Shown: one piece after another, positions 35,690 through 48,350 of the stretch
Layout of the letters: each line of letters starts with the position of its first letter
How positions within the stretch are numbered: the stretch's first letter is position 1
NCBI GenBank assembly: GCA_002104895.1
Contig: MCFG01000076.1
Location: forward strand, 58,501 to 122,500
Direction: 5' to 3'
DNA from: Anaeromyces robustus
Lineage: Eukaryota; Neocallimastigomycota; Neocallimastigomycetes; Neocallimastigales; Neocallimastigaceae
Length of the DNA stretch: 64,000 bases
Translations under genes and position numbers: made by a program
The notes under the pieces: generated by a model
The model's input: only the letters and a program-made list of their open reading frames with translations
What the model was told of the DNA's origin: nothing
Database searches by the model: none

Positions 35690-36349
35690 TTATTGGGAAG
35701 AAATAAATGAGGAAAGTTGAACATAAGAGATATCTTGATAGTCCTTCATCTGTATATCAGATAAAGAGGCTATGGATTCAGCACTATTTGATGTAGTCAA
35801 ACCTACTACAGCCATTTGAGCTGCTTTTCCTGAACGAAGTCCATTAAAACTATCCTCGAAAACAATACAATTTTCTATATCTACACCAAGTCTTTGAGCT
35901 GCTTTTAAATAGCAGTCAGGGTCTGGTTTACTACGTTCAAAATCTTCAGAGGTGAGTATAGCATCGAAAAGATTCTTGAAAGCTGGTTGATAACGATAGA
36001 CACTTTCCATTTTAGGTTGATTAGAACTAGTTACTACTGCTGTTAATACACCATGATTATGTAAATCACTAAGAAACTTTTCGAAGCCTGAAATGAAATC
36101 GAAATGCATTTCTTGTTCAAAGGCATATAATCTTTTAGTGATACTTTCTCTTTCCTTTTCTAAATCTCCACTAAACCAACGATCATAAATTTGGGTAAGG
36201 GTTTGTCCTTTGATTTCAATTTCTAATCCTGGGTGTTCAGGATGGTATTGACGACATATATCTCCCCAAAAGACAGTATATTGTGGTTCTGTATCGAAGA
36301 TTACACCATCAAGGTCGAATAATGCTGCTTTGAATGTTCTCTGTGCCAT
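35690..36349 (-). CDS. HAD-superfamily sugar-phosphate phosphatase / phosphoglucomutase-like protein
   Basis: 219 aa, single exon. HAD subfamily I motifs are complete: FDLDGVIFDTE (nucleophile Asp12, Asp14), VTSSN (motif II), KPDPDCY (motif III Lys) and VFEDSFNG (motif IV). A helical cap between motifs I and II and overall length fit beta-phosphoglucomutase-like or 2-deoxyglucose-6-phosphatase-like enzymes, which act on small sugar phosphates in the cytosol. The substrate cannot be told. Base composition is much less AT-biased than neighbouring genes, no intron is present and the sequence resembles gut-bacterial (Bacteroidetes-type) proteins, so recent horizontal transfer is likely. It stands alone, with long spacers on both sides. 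Confidence 0.93.
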   Translation of the reverse strand: MAQRTFKAALFDLDGVIFDTEPQYTVFWGDICRQYHPEHPGLEIEIKGQTLTQIYDRWFSGDLEKERESITKRLYAFEQEMHFDFISGFEKFLSDLHNHGVLTAVVTSSNQPKMESVYRYQPAFKNLFDAILTSEDFERSKPDPDCYLKAAQRLGVDIENCIVFEDSFNGLRSGKAAQMAVVGLTTSNSAESIASLSDIQMKDYQDISYVQLSSFISSQ

Positions 36350-36499
36350 TTTTTTTATTATTATTTTTTCTAATTATTAATTTTATTTTAAATATGTGAG
36401 AATTATTGCTTTGAAAAATTAATTGTACTTTTTTATTATATTTCTGATAAAACCTAAAATACTATAATAAATAAGAATTATAGTTTTCTAAAATAAAAT

Positions 36500-36530
<31 letters not shown>

Positions 36531-38645
36531 TTAATAATTAATAATTAATAAACATTTTGAAATAATTATATTTTTTTTTAAAAAAAGAAATAATTAAAAT
36601 ATATTTTTTATAAATTTTCACGAATAATTTTTTTTTTTCAATTTATTTGTCTTCTATTTATTTAATTATTGATTATTTAAATATTAATTATATAAATATT
36701 TAATATAAAAATTTTTAATGAAGATATATTTTTATGAAACAATAAAATAAAATAACATCATAGATAAAACTAGATATAAAAATTTACACGTTATATTTTT
36801 TTAAACAATTATTTTAAGTCTATGATAGAATTTTAATTTCTTCCCTTTTTTTAACATTTTATATTATTACTATGACCATTATCATTGTTTTATAATTATC
36901 ATTTTAGCTATTATTATTGTTGTTATTATTATTTTAAATTTGATTTTAATATATGGTTACTAAATTGAAATTAAAAAAATTATAATTTTTTTCATTTCAA
37001 ATTATAATTGGATATTATATTATGTATCTTAACAATTCATTCTTTTTTCTTTTATTTATCTTCATTAATATAAACAATAATTTTATACCTTTAAATTATC
37101 AATTAAATAAATTTTATTATTATATTTTTGTAATTATTATTTTTAATAATTATTTTTTTATTATTAAAAACTGTAATTTTTTTCTTTTCTTCTCAATTAT
37201 TAAAATGAAAAGAAAAAAAATATTTAATTATTTTTATTTATTTAATTATTATTATTATTATTATTTTTTTTTTTTAATTTTACAGCCAATTATTTTATTT
37301 TTAATATAATTCAAATTTATTTATATTTATATTTGTTATAAAAAATAATATATGGATTTTTTTTAATATAAAAAAATTTATTTTGAATGATTTATTAATG
37401 ATATTTAATCATTTATTAAATTTTACTTTTCTTACAATAAATATTAAATAGTCATATTATTAATGGCAATAACATTCTAGAATTTTATGGCTGCATTAAT
37501 AAAAGCACTGTAAAAAAAAAACTTTAAAAGCACCTTAATTGTGTTATAATAAAAATACAATTATAAATTATGACAAAATCTTTAATAAAATTTTTATTAT
37601 ATATATATTTTAGGCTTTGTGAAAATATATATATATATATTGTTTAAATAAAGTTATTTTCAATTTTATTTAATTTTTAATAATATAAATTACTTTTAAA
37701 TTAATATATATTTTATATTTATGTAATGATTATTTATTATATAACAATTAATCTATATTAGTTTTTCTTCAATTTTTTTTCTAAAATAAAACTATTATTT
37801 CATATATTTAATTTGATTTTAAACACTTTTAGTTATTATTTATTATAATCCTAAAATTATTTGATATATATTAATAATTAAATTATATGATATTAATTTA
37901 TATATTGTTGTTTTTTTATACTAAATAGACATCTGAAACCAAATAAAGACCAATTATTACAATAAATGGATTTTAAAACTGTTATTTTATTAATTTATTC
38001 AAAAAGTATATCTTTACTATTAAATCTATATTTTCTTTTTCAATGATAAAAAGTTTTACAATCATAATATATTATTCAGTATTTGTTATATTATTTAAAA
38101 ATTCTTTTATATAAAATATTTTATATTTATTATTATATTTTTATTAATATTATATTAATAAATTATAGTATTTTTATTTTAAATATTTATAAATATATTA
38201 TAATTGATTAATTGGCTTATATTATAATAAATAGATAATATATTGATACGTATATAATATTTTTATATTGAATTTTTAGTTATTCAAAAAAATAATAATT
38301 AAAATTTTAAAATATTATAATTTTTATTTAAGAATTAATAATATATAAAGTTTATAAAATGGAAAAAAAAAAAAAAAATGAAGTCTTGAAAAGATATAAA
38401 AAATATAAATAATTTTATAATTATCTCCCGTAATTATCTTTTTCGCCCTTAACATATTATTTATTATTGAATAATCATTAATTAAATAGAATAATATAAA
38501 TTGAAAAAATGAAAAAAAGGTAAAATAAATATAAATAAAATAATATAAAATAAATATTAAATAAATAAGATATATAGAAAAAAAAAAAAAAAAAAAAAAG
38601 GAAAATATAAAATATAGAATAGTGAATAGAGAATAAAAAATTGAA
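36350..38645. other. 2.3-kb AT-rich spacer, no gene seen
   Basis: Holds the upstream regions of the divergent HAD gene (minus) and esterase gene (plus). Short AAT and TTA repeats occur near 36,500 and 37,250. An A run (38,580-38,600) lies just before the esterase start. Long open stretches rich in Phe/Tyr/Asn codons are composition artefacts. Confidence 0.65.
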
Positions 38646-40689
38646 ATGAAATATCTGTTTTCTCTTTTAATTTTAATTGGTATAAACTTTATTTTAGTCT
38701 ATGCTTACGACGAATGTCAAGGTTGTAGAGTTTTATATGAAGATGATCAAAAATGGGGTGTTGAAAATAATGATTGGTGTAGTAAGTTTAAAAATTTTTT
38801 TTCTTTTTAATGAATAATAAATTTTATAAAAAAATTGAATTCTTTAATTTATTCCAATAAATAATGTATTCTTTTACTTTTTTCCTATATATAAATTAAT
38901 ATCTAATATTAAATTTTATATTAATATAATATATATATTTATAGTTATATCATCTAGATGTGATAGTGATGAATTAAATCAATGTTTTTCATTCCCAGAA
39001 TATTTATGTTGTGAAAATTGTAACGTTATTGAAGAAACAGATGAAGGTAAATGGGGTATAGAAAATAATCAATGGTGTGGTATCAAAAATTCTTGTAGCG
39101 GTGGTGGTAATAATGCTGCAGCTGGAAGTAATAATAATAAATTATATATAATATAAAATGATTTAAGTATTTAATATATAAAATTATTTTATTTAAAAAA
39201 AAATATTTTAATTTTTAATATATATAAAGGAATATATTTATAAATACTAAAATAAAGATTAATTAAATACAAATAAAAATATATTAATTATTATATTATA
39301 AAAAATGTTTTTTAATTAGATATAGATAATAGTTCGTCATCTGGTAGACTTCAAGATGGTTGGTACACTATTAAAAATGCTGGATCAGGTCAATACCTTC
39401 AAGTCATTAATAGAAATGATTATGGTGGTAATGTAATTATTGGTTCTACTGCTGATAAATGGAAACTTGAAAATATAGGTAATGGTTATGTTACTCTAGT
39501 TAGTATGTATGGTAATTATATGTTAGATGTTTCTAATGGTGAAGATAAAAATGGTGCAAATATTCAAATTTATTCTGGTTATGGTGGTGATGCTCAACAA
39601 TTTACTATATTAAGTACTGGTAATGGCTATGTTATTGGTAGTAAAGTTAGTAATGGTAATAAAGTTCTCGATATTGAAAGTAATGGAAGTAATATTTTAC
39701 AATATGAAAATAGTGGTGGTAATAATCAAACTTGGATTTTTGAACCTACTACTGATCCAACTGGAGAAGAAGTAACTACATCTTCTCAATCAAACAACAA
39801 TAACAACGATAATAATAACAACAATGATACTAATAATAATAGTAGTAGTGATAGACCTCCATCTAATTTCAATTACGATCCAGCAATGAGTTTTAGAGAG
39901 GCACCACAAGATTACCTAAATCCATGTCATCAAGCAGGTAAAATTGTAAAAGAAAATTATAATGGTATTAATGGTGGTAATACTTTGAATGTTTATTTAC
40001 CATATGGTTATGATAGTAATAAACAATATAATATATTCTATCTTATGCATGGTGGTGGAGAAAATGAAAATACTATTTTTAGTAATGATGTTAATCTTCA
40101 AAATATTATTGATCATTTAATTATGAAAGGTGAATTAGAACCTTTAATTATTGTTACTCCTACTTTTAATAAATGTGAAGCTCGTACTTTTTATAAAGAA
40201 TTCCGTGAATCGGTTATTCCATTTGTTGAAGGAAAGTATTCTACTTATGCTAAATCAACTTCACCAGATGATATTAAAGCATCTAGAATGCATAGAGCTT
40301 ATGGTGGTTTCTCTATGGGTTCTGCTTCTACTTGGGCTGTTCTTGTTAATTGCTTAGATATTTGTGCCTATTATATGCCACTTAGTGGTGATAATTGGGA
40401 AGCAGATGGAGGTTATGGTAAAGCAAAATCTGTTGCTGACGCTATTAATAAAGCTGGCTTAAAGAAAAATGAATTCTTCATTTTCTGTGCTACTGGATCA
40501 GATGATATTGCTTGTCCAAATATGAACCCACAAATGGATGAAATGAAAAAGATGGAACCATTTGTTTATACTTCCGATTTCTCTAAAGGTAATTTCTATT
40601 ATCTTGTTGCTCCAGGTAAAACTCATTGGTGGGGATTTGTTAAACATTATATTTATGATGCTCTTCCTTCCTTCTTCCATGAAGGTTAA
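38646..40689 (+). CDS. Cellulosomal feruloyl/acetyl esterase: dockerin-dockerin-CBM13-CE1 (3 exons, 562 aa)
   Basis: Exons 38646-38781, 38945-39127 and 39320-40689 (GT-AG, total 1,689 nt, frame closed). Signal peptide ~1-20. Two fungal dockerins follow (CQGCRVLYEDDQKWGVENNDWC, about 24-50, and CENCNVI..KWGIENNQWC, about 65-90), each with the W-G-x-E-N-N-x-W-C core. Next comes a ricin-type CBM13-like domain (~115-255, GGNNQTW near its end), a Asn/Asp/Ser linker (~260-290) and an esterase domain of family CE1 (~295-560) with Ser438 in GGFSMGS and His542 in KTHWWG; the acid is probably in GSDD. CE1 enzymes remove ferulate or acetate from arabinoxylan. The dockerins should dock it on the extracellular fungal cellulosome. 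Both introns lie in the N-terminal dockerin part; the lectin-esterase part is one exon, as expected for a bacterial-type enzyme that acquired fungal docking exons. Confidence 0.94.
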
Positions 40690-43600
40690 ACGTATTACTA
40701 AAAAAAAAAAAAAAAGATAATGAAAAAAAAATTATTAATTTTATTATTATCTTTTTTTTTTAAATATGTTATTTAATTAATAAAATACATTAAAAAACTA
40801 TCATATCAAATAAAAATATATATAAATATATAAATATACTTATTAAAAAAGTAGCATGTAATAAAAATATATATAAATATATAAATTTACTTATTGAAAA
40901 AGTAGCATGTAATTAAAATTATAAATATACTTATAGAAAGTATACTATATAATAAAATTATATATTTTTACAAAATTAAATAAATAATATAATAAAATCT
41001 ATAAAAAAAAATTAAAATAAATAACAAAAAAAAATTTCTGTTATTATTATTTGATTAATATATAATATTTTGGTTTTTATAATTATAAATATAAATATAT
41101 ATTTTATGGATATCATGTTTGGAATTATAAATGTGGTGTTTAATGTTAATATAAAATGTGGTGTTTTAAATAATCCACGTAATTAAAAACATTACATTTG
41201 TAATAACAAAAATTATTATAGATATACACAAATTAATATTAATTTTTTTATATGAATTATGTATATTAATTTAATACAAATTATATTTAATGTCTATAGA
41301 AATATTTTTAAATTAATAAATTGTGATTGGTAACAAAAAAGAATGTTGTTTTATATAATCCGATAAACTTTATAAAAATTATAATTTTAATAATTCTTGT
41401 TAAATAATAAAAGATTTGTTTTTTTTTTTTTTATTAAATTATAAATATTTATAAAATTTAGTATAATATACAAATAAATATATTAATATATTAAATAAAT
41501 AAAGATAAAAATTTCTTGAATATTAATTAAACAATTCTTATTATACAAAAAAAAAAAAAAAACTACATTTATAATACTTTAAAATAATTAATAATGTAAA
41601 ATAGATTATAGAATAATTTTATATATATATATAGATATATTAAATAAAATAAATAAACTTAATAAATAAATAAATATTAAATGTTAATTTAAATTTAATA
41701 TAAATACTTTTAAAGTTAGTTTAACTTAAAAACCAACAAATATTTAACAAATGCGATCTTTCTACAAAAATTTTTATTATCTATTTTTATACTTTTATAT
41801 TTTGATAAAAGGAATATTAAACTTATTATATGTAATGAAAATTTAAAAATAGTCTTTTAATTTTTTATAAAAGAAATTATCCGAATTAAAGGAAACATTA
41901 ACTAATAATATTCTTAATATATATTAATTTTTATTTGATAAAAAAAAATATATTCAAGATTTATATTTAATCTATTTATTATAGTAAAAATTACACTATA
42001 TAGGGGTAGATAATAGATTATATTATAACATAAAATATAAAAGATAATAAAAAAAAAAAAAAAAGGAAAAAATTAAGGAATAAATATATCCATTTAATGA
42101 ATTAATATTCTAATTAATTTATTAAATAAAAATAATATATATAATTAAATAATGAAATGTAATCTATATAAATGTAGTTAAATTGAATTTGATTATTATA
42201 TTACACTATTTTTTTTTTTCTCTTTTTTTTTTAAAAAAATTTTCTAATTAATAAATTAAATAATTTTCTTTGTGTAACTTCAAAGAGTTCAAAAAGAATA
42301 TAAATAAAATATTTTATATAGTTTAATAATAAATGTGGTGTTTTTAACGTATATTTGATGGTGGAATATCATTTTTTAGAAATATTAATAATAAATAATA
42401 TTTATTTAATTTTTTATTTTTTATTTTTTTATTTCTACATTTTATATTTTAATTTACTTTTTAATTTGCTTTTTAATCATTAATATTTTTTTTTAATTTA
42501 TTTTTTTAAAATTTAGATTTAATATATAGTCTTTTTAATTTAAAATTTAGATGATCATCTTTTTTTTTTTTTTTTTTTTTTCTAATAAGTAAATATTATA
42601 TTTTTTTTTTAAATTTTTATTTATAAATGAGCCACAATTATAACATTTTAACATATAATTTATTTATTTATTCTTAATTAAACTAATAACACTTTTTAAT
42701 TAGAATTTGTGAAACTTTTTAAAAAAAATATTTTTTAACAATTAGTTAATATATTGAAATAATATTATTAAAATTTAAATATATATATATGCATATTATA
42801 TATAAACTGATTAAGTATTTATATAATAATAAAATCCAACAGTAGTTTTTTAATAATTAACTAATTATTTTAATAATTAACTAATTACTTGAAATAAATT
42901 TTTTCTTAAATATATGAAGAAATATCAAATACTTACAATAATATATTATTAATTATCTTATAATAAAAGTTTTTTTTATTTATATGAATCAATACTTAAC
43001 AATATATGATAAAATATCATATTAAATTGTTGATAATAATGCAATATATTTATAGTATTTCCTATTGATAATGTTTTCTGTTTAAGCATAAAATATTTTT
43101 ATTATATTGTTTTTTTATATATTTATACGTATTACTTTTGACTTTTATTATTCTATTTTTTGATAAGTGTTTTTTTTTTTCGTTTTTATAGACAATAAAT
43201 ATTATTTCAAAATTCATTTTAATATTAGTTAATAATTTAATAATATATGTAATACATTTTAATAATATTATCATCCATATTATAATAAGTTTATACAATA
43301 TATTTTTATCAATTAAATTAATATTGTATAAAAATAGAATTATATCCTAGAAGACTAAAAAAATTTTTTTTTATTTAATTATTTTAATTATAATAAGTCA
43401 AATTTATTAAAATAAAATATATTTAGTAAGGTTTTACATTATAAAGTTTTTTATTTGGAGTACAGTTATTAATTATAATAATTTATATAAATATTTCCAT
43501 ATAAAAAATATATACATTTATATACATATATATTCTTTTTCCACCACAAAATGATAAATATGGAAATTTGTAATATTTTATGAAAAAATTTTTTTCATCT

Positions 43601-44925
43601 TTAATATTTTTTTTCTTTAATTTTAATTAAAAAACTTTTTTTTAATTTAAAAAAAAATTTTTTTAATTATATAAATAAAAAATTTATTTAAGAATAATAT
43701 TAAAATGAGTACAAATTTAATTTATACGGAATTTATGTAATATTAAAAAAATTTTTTTTAAAAAAAAAACAAAAATATTTTTTTATTGTTAATAAGAAAG
43801 GAAAAATTAAAAATTTTAATTATTATTAAATATTTATTTCAAAAAGTGATTTACATGAAAAGAATAAATTAAAATATAAAAAATTATGAAAAAAAAGAAA
43901 ATTTTTATTTTATTTTTCTAAAAAATAATATATTTAATAATAAATTTTATTAATGAATTTTTATAAAAAATAATAAATTTAATAATAAATTTTATAATGA
44001 ATTTTTATAAAAAATAATAAATTTAATAATAAATTTTATAATGAATTTTTATAAAAAATAATAAATTTAATAATATATTTTATTAATGAATTTTATTAAT
44101 GAATGCTATTTTTTATTTTTCAATTATATATTTCTATATTAAATAAAAAAGTAGAAAAAAAAAATTTTTTTTTTAAATTATATATTAATTTTTTTTTATG
44201 TTACACGAAATATAATTTGATTTAATATATTACATTATATATTATAAATATAAAATAAAAAAAAAATTTTTTTATCATAAATTAAATAAATAATTAATAT
44301 ATATTATGACATAATTTTTTTTTTTATTAAAAAGAAAAACACCACAATTAAATTATTGTGGATATTATATATTAACAATATATCATTAATTTTTTTAATA
44401 TAATATATTTTATTAATACTTTATATAGTACCGTTTCTTTTTTTAATATTCATTTTTTAATAACTTTAATTTAATTATTGGTCATTAATTAAATCAAAAT
44501 TAATAATAAAAACTAATTATCATTATTCTTTTCTTTGATAACAAATTTTTATTTTAAATATTATTTTGATAAATATATAATCAAAAATAAATATACATAT
44601 TAAACAAAACTAAATAATATCAGTTGATTTTCTAAAAAAAGTTTTATTAAATAAATTAAAAATATGGAGTAATATTTGTTTAATATAAAATAAATACATA
44701 AATGAATTATAAATTTTTAAAAAAATTTTTTATATAAAAGTCAAAAATGATTTCTTTTTTTTTTTTTAATAAATCAAATCAAAAAACTAAAATAAATAAT
44801 TATTATATATAATTAAATAAAATAATAATTATATATAATATAAAAAAATTAATAATAAAAAATATTAAAAAAAAAAGACATAATAAAAAATATTTTATTG
44901 TAAATAAAAAAAATTAAAATAAAAA
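40690..44925. other. 4.2-kb gene-free region with several tandem repeats
   Basis: No gene recognised. A 59-bp repeat with the GTAGCATGTAA mark occurs at 40851 and 40910. A 44-bp AT repeat lies in about four copies at 43,928-44,098. The motif TGTGGTGTTT occurs at 41132, 41156 and 42334, and as its reverse complement near 44338. A small palindrome (CCACAAT/ATTGTGG) lies at 44342-44361. The end of the region is the promoter of the protease gene at 44926. Confidence 0.65.
43928..44098. repeat. 44-bp tandem repeat, about four copies
   Basis: Successive units carry AAAAAATAATAAATTTAATA followed by an ATTTTATAATGAA-type segment. Located about 0.8 kb upstream of the third subtilase gene. No function seen. 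Confidence 0.85.
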
Positions 44926-47208
44926 ATGAATAACCATTTTTTATTATTTGCAACAATTATATTGCTTAATTTTTGTGTTGGAGTATTCTCCCAAAATGAT
45001 TACTACGTAGTAGCTATTTTAAGAAAAGATACAGATAATAATTATGATGACGAAAGTAAAACCATTCAAGATAAAATTGATCAATTAGTCAATGATAGAA
45101 TGAATGATATTTATGATGTCATCGAAGATAACAAAGATTCTTACATTTTAAAGAATGGAGAAATGGATGAAAAATTAGATGAATTAGATTCTGTTCAAAA
45201 TAGAAAACGTGATAATAGAACTAGAAAATTTTTATTCATTAATAGAGCTAGACCAAACACTACTTTCCATAAGCGTTCTTTAGAAAATGAAGTTAATTCT
45301 GGTAATTCTACTGTTGAATATATTCCATTTGAATCTGATTTAGTTAGTCATGTCTGTCCAATTTCTAACTACTATGCTATTACTGTTTATCTTAATAAGA
45401 AGACTTTAGATATTGTTAGTGATTTAGATAATATTTTATATATTGAAAAGTCTTCTACTTTGAAATTACTTGAAACTAAAAATACTATTGATATTAATGC
45501 TGTTAAAAAGCAAACTAATTGGACTGATGTTAGTGTTCAAGAATTTAAATATCCAGGTACTCCAAATTACTTATCTTTATTATCTCAATCTCCAAATGTT
45601 AGAAATGGTAAAGATTATGATGAAAGTTTCTATTATCCAACTTCTGCTGGTAAGGGTATTGATATTTATCTTATTGATGAAGGTATTTTAACTAATCATG
45701 ATGATTATCAAACTTATAAGGGAACTTCTTATGAACGTACTATTACTTGTGATGCTGTCACCAGAAAGAATAAGATTTATGCTACCTCAGGACAAGAAAA
45801 GTTGAATTGTTGGACTTCTGATACTACTTCCCCAAGATATCCAGAACATGGTATTGCTGTTTCATCTATTTCTGGTGGTACATTATTTGGTGTTGCTAAG
45901 AAGGCTAACCTTCATATGATTGCTACTGAATTATCTTCTATTGATATTTTACAAAGTATTGATTTCATTATGCAACATGCTACTCCATACAAAACTGTTA
46001 TTAGTATGTCTATTGGTGGAGGTGAATATCAACAATCGGAAGAAGATAAAATTAATGATTTAGTTAGTAAAGGTTTTATTTTCCTTGTTGCAGCAGGTAA
46101 TGAAGATATAAACTGTTGTGCAGATAAGAAAAACAGAAGATTCTATCCATATGCTGGTTATTCTGCTACAATTACTGTTGGTGCAACTGAATCAAAAATT
46201 GTCAATAATAAATATGTTTCAGCTGATTATACCAACTATGGTAAATGTGTTGATATTTTTGCTCCAGGTCATGTCATTCAACCAGTTGTTCGTAACAGTA
46301 GAACTCAATATAAAAGTACTAAAGGAACTTCATTCGCTACTCCAATGGTTGCTGGTATTGTTGCTTCTATTATGGCAGAACATCCAGAAGTCAAATATAA
46401 TCAAGAAAAAATTAGAAAAATTTTAATAGAAATGTCCATTAAAGATAGTATTTCTGGTTTAGCTTCAGTAGATACTCCAAATAGATTTGTTAATAATGGT
46501 AAAACTTTAAATGTAACACCAGATGAATCTAGTGCTGGAAATATTTCCAATACAGAATGTGGTATTTCTGCTGGTAATGCTTCTTGTGGAGATGGATGTT
46601 GTACAAAGGAAGGAAAATGTGTAAAATTCAATGATGCTAATGCTCAAAAATGTCTTATCGAAAATGGTTGTCAAAGTAAATTTGGTTATTGTACTTCTTC
46701 TGAAAAAGCAATTCAAGAATGTGATAAAGAATTAAAAGAAAATGAAGAATGTCAAGTAAATATTAATTGGAATATGAGTGATGCTAATATTATTAAAGCT
46801 TGTACCTCTTTCTATTCTACAAAATGTGAAAAGTTCTATGAAAATCTCTACACCGAACAATCTATTTGTTCTCTTGCTAAGAAATATAAAAATTATTCAT
46901 TTATTAATAATTTCACTTTAACTAAATATAGAAATTATGATAGTATTTGTAGTGAAGAAATGCAATATATGTGTCAAGCTCTTAATAATAAATGTTACGT
47001 TGATAGAAGTACTATTACTAGCACTTCAAAACTTATTTCTAAATGTAAATCTTTCAGAACTACTGAATGTCAACAATTCTTTAAGGATGGAATTAATAAT
47101 ACTTCCGTTTGTGCTTACGCTAAATCAAGTTATTACTACAAGGTACCGGATGCTACTGAATTACGTAAGAGATATAATGAATCTGTTGAATTATGTAGAA
47201 ATTATTAA
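44926..47208 (+). CDS. Secreted subtilisin-like serine protease with hevein-like and Cys-rich tail (760 aa)
   Basis: Single exon. Signal peptide ~1-22 (ends VGVFSQ), charged propeptide to about residue 195, S8 domain ~225-520 with full triad: Asp251 (LIDEG), His308 (EHGIAV), Ser469 (GTSFATP), and oxyanion AAGNED. A hevein-like module (~545-590: CGISAGNASCGDGCC) leads into a Cys-rich tail of repeated C-x(n)-C helices (~590-760). That tail matches residues ~600-900 of the 1540-aa protease, but the ricin-type lectin blocks are absent. Likely an active extracellular endopeptidase. The whole N-terminal 590 residues align with the 1540-aa paralogue, so the two differ mainly by gain or loss of C-terminal lectin modules. 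Confidence 0.94.
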   Translation: MNNHFLLFATIILLNFCVGVFSQNDYYVVAILRKDTDNNYDDESKTIQDKIDQLVNDRMNDIYDVIEDNKDSYILKNGEMDEKLDELDSVQNRKRDNRTRKFLFINRARPNTTFHKRSLENEVNSGNSTVEYIPFESDLVSHVCPISNYYAITVYLNKKTLDIVSDLDNILYIEKSSTLKLLETKNTIDINAVKKQTNWTDVSVQEFKYPGTPNYLSLLSQSPNVRNGKDYDESFYYPTSAGKGIDIYLIDEGILTNHDDYQTYKGTSYERTITCDAVTRKNKIYATSGQEKLNCWTSDTTSPRYPEHGIAVSSISGGTLFGVAKKANLHMIATELSSIDILQSIDFIMQHATPYKTVISMSIGGGEYQQSEEDKINDLVSKGFIFLVAAGNEDINCCADKKNRRFYPYAGYSATITVGATESKIVNNKYVSADYTNYGKCVDIFAPGHVIQPVVRNSRTQYKSTKGTSFATPMVAGIVASIMAEHPEVKYNQEKIRKILIEMSIKDSISGLASVDTPNRFVNNGKTLNVTPDESSAGNISNTECGISAGNASCGDGCCTKEGKCVKFNDANAQKCLIENGCQSKFGYCTSSEKAIQECDKELKENEECQVNINWNMSDANIIKACTSFYSTKCEKFYENLYTEQSICSLAKKYKNYSFINNFTLTKYRNYDSICSEEMQYMCQALNNKCYVDRSTITSTSKLISKCKSFRTTECQQFFKDGINNTSVCAYAKSSYYYKVPDATELRKRYNESVELCRNY

Positions 47209-48350
47209 AGAATCTAAATTATCTTTCTTTTTATATTTTTGAGAAATATAAAAAAAATTATAATTTTATAACAAAAAATAAGCAATAATTTAATACAAAA
47301 ATAATAATAATATAACAAAAATTAAATAAAATTATAATAGAAATAACTTATCAAAAAGGGGGAAATAAAGAATCAAATAATAACATTATTATAATATATA
47401 TATTATAAATAATTAATAATAAAATAAATATATATATTATAAATATTTAACAATAAAATAAATATATATATTATAAATAATTAATAATAAAATAAATATA
47501 TATATTATAAATATTTAATAATAAAATAAATATATTTATTATGAAATAAAATATAAATAAAAAAAAGTAAAATATAAAAATAAATATAAAAAAATAATGT
47601 AAAATAAAAATGTAAAATAAATAAAAAAGTAAATTAAATAAATAATATATTTAAAACTAATTATAAAAAATAAATAAGTAAATAAATAATAATAAAAAAA
47701 AACATGTTGTTAATTGTTTTATATAGTTAATAATAATAATGCTATTATTATTATTTTTCTTAAATAAAATAATAAATAAGATTAATGATATACATCTATA
47801 TAAAAAATTAGTAATAATATATAGTATATAAATAAAATAATCTTTTCTTATATATATGAATTATTTTCTCTATAACTAATTCTGAAATTTCATATATCAT
47901 ACGATAAAAATAAATAACATAAATAATATAAATTTGCATTAGCTCCTGATAGTAATTTTATAAAATACTTTATACTTAAATGTTTTATATTTACATATAT
48001 AGCTGATAAGATAAGAATTTAATCAAATGATAATGAATATCAATATATATATTTTATGTATATATCATTTTTTTTAACTTAAATAATATTAATAAAAACT
48101 TTTTAATATAATATATATTAAAAATATATTATATATATTATATTTTTTATAAATATAATATATATAATGATAGGTATATAGATATGTACTTTATTTTAAT
48201 ATTTTATATATATATATATATTATTTTTAATACTATTTTATTTTATTTATTACATATTTATTTATTTTTAATAAATAAATACGTAATAAAATACTACTAA
48301 TAAATATTTATTAGTATTATTAAAATATTTACATTATATATAAATTTTAT
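47209..48350. repeat. Spacer between convergent genes with ~39-bp tandem repeat
   Basis: The subtilase (plus) and the adenylating reductase (minus) converge here. About 47,395-47,540 holds four units of an AAATAAATATATATATTATAA-type repeat alternating two variants. Otherwise AT-rich with nothing recognised. Confidence 0.7.

Noticed and set aside
37022-37309. 95-residue Phe/Tyr/Asn-rich open frame
   Set aside because: Low complexity driven by T-rich sequence; no support as a gene.
43062-43298. 78-residue minus-strand open frame rich in Ile/Lys/Asn
   Set aside because: Composition matches random AT-rich spacer; no domain, signal or conserved motif.
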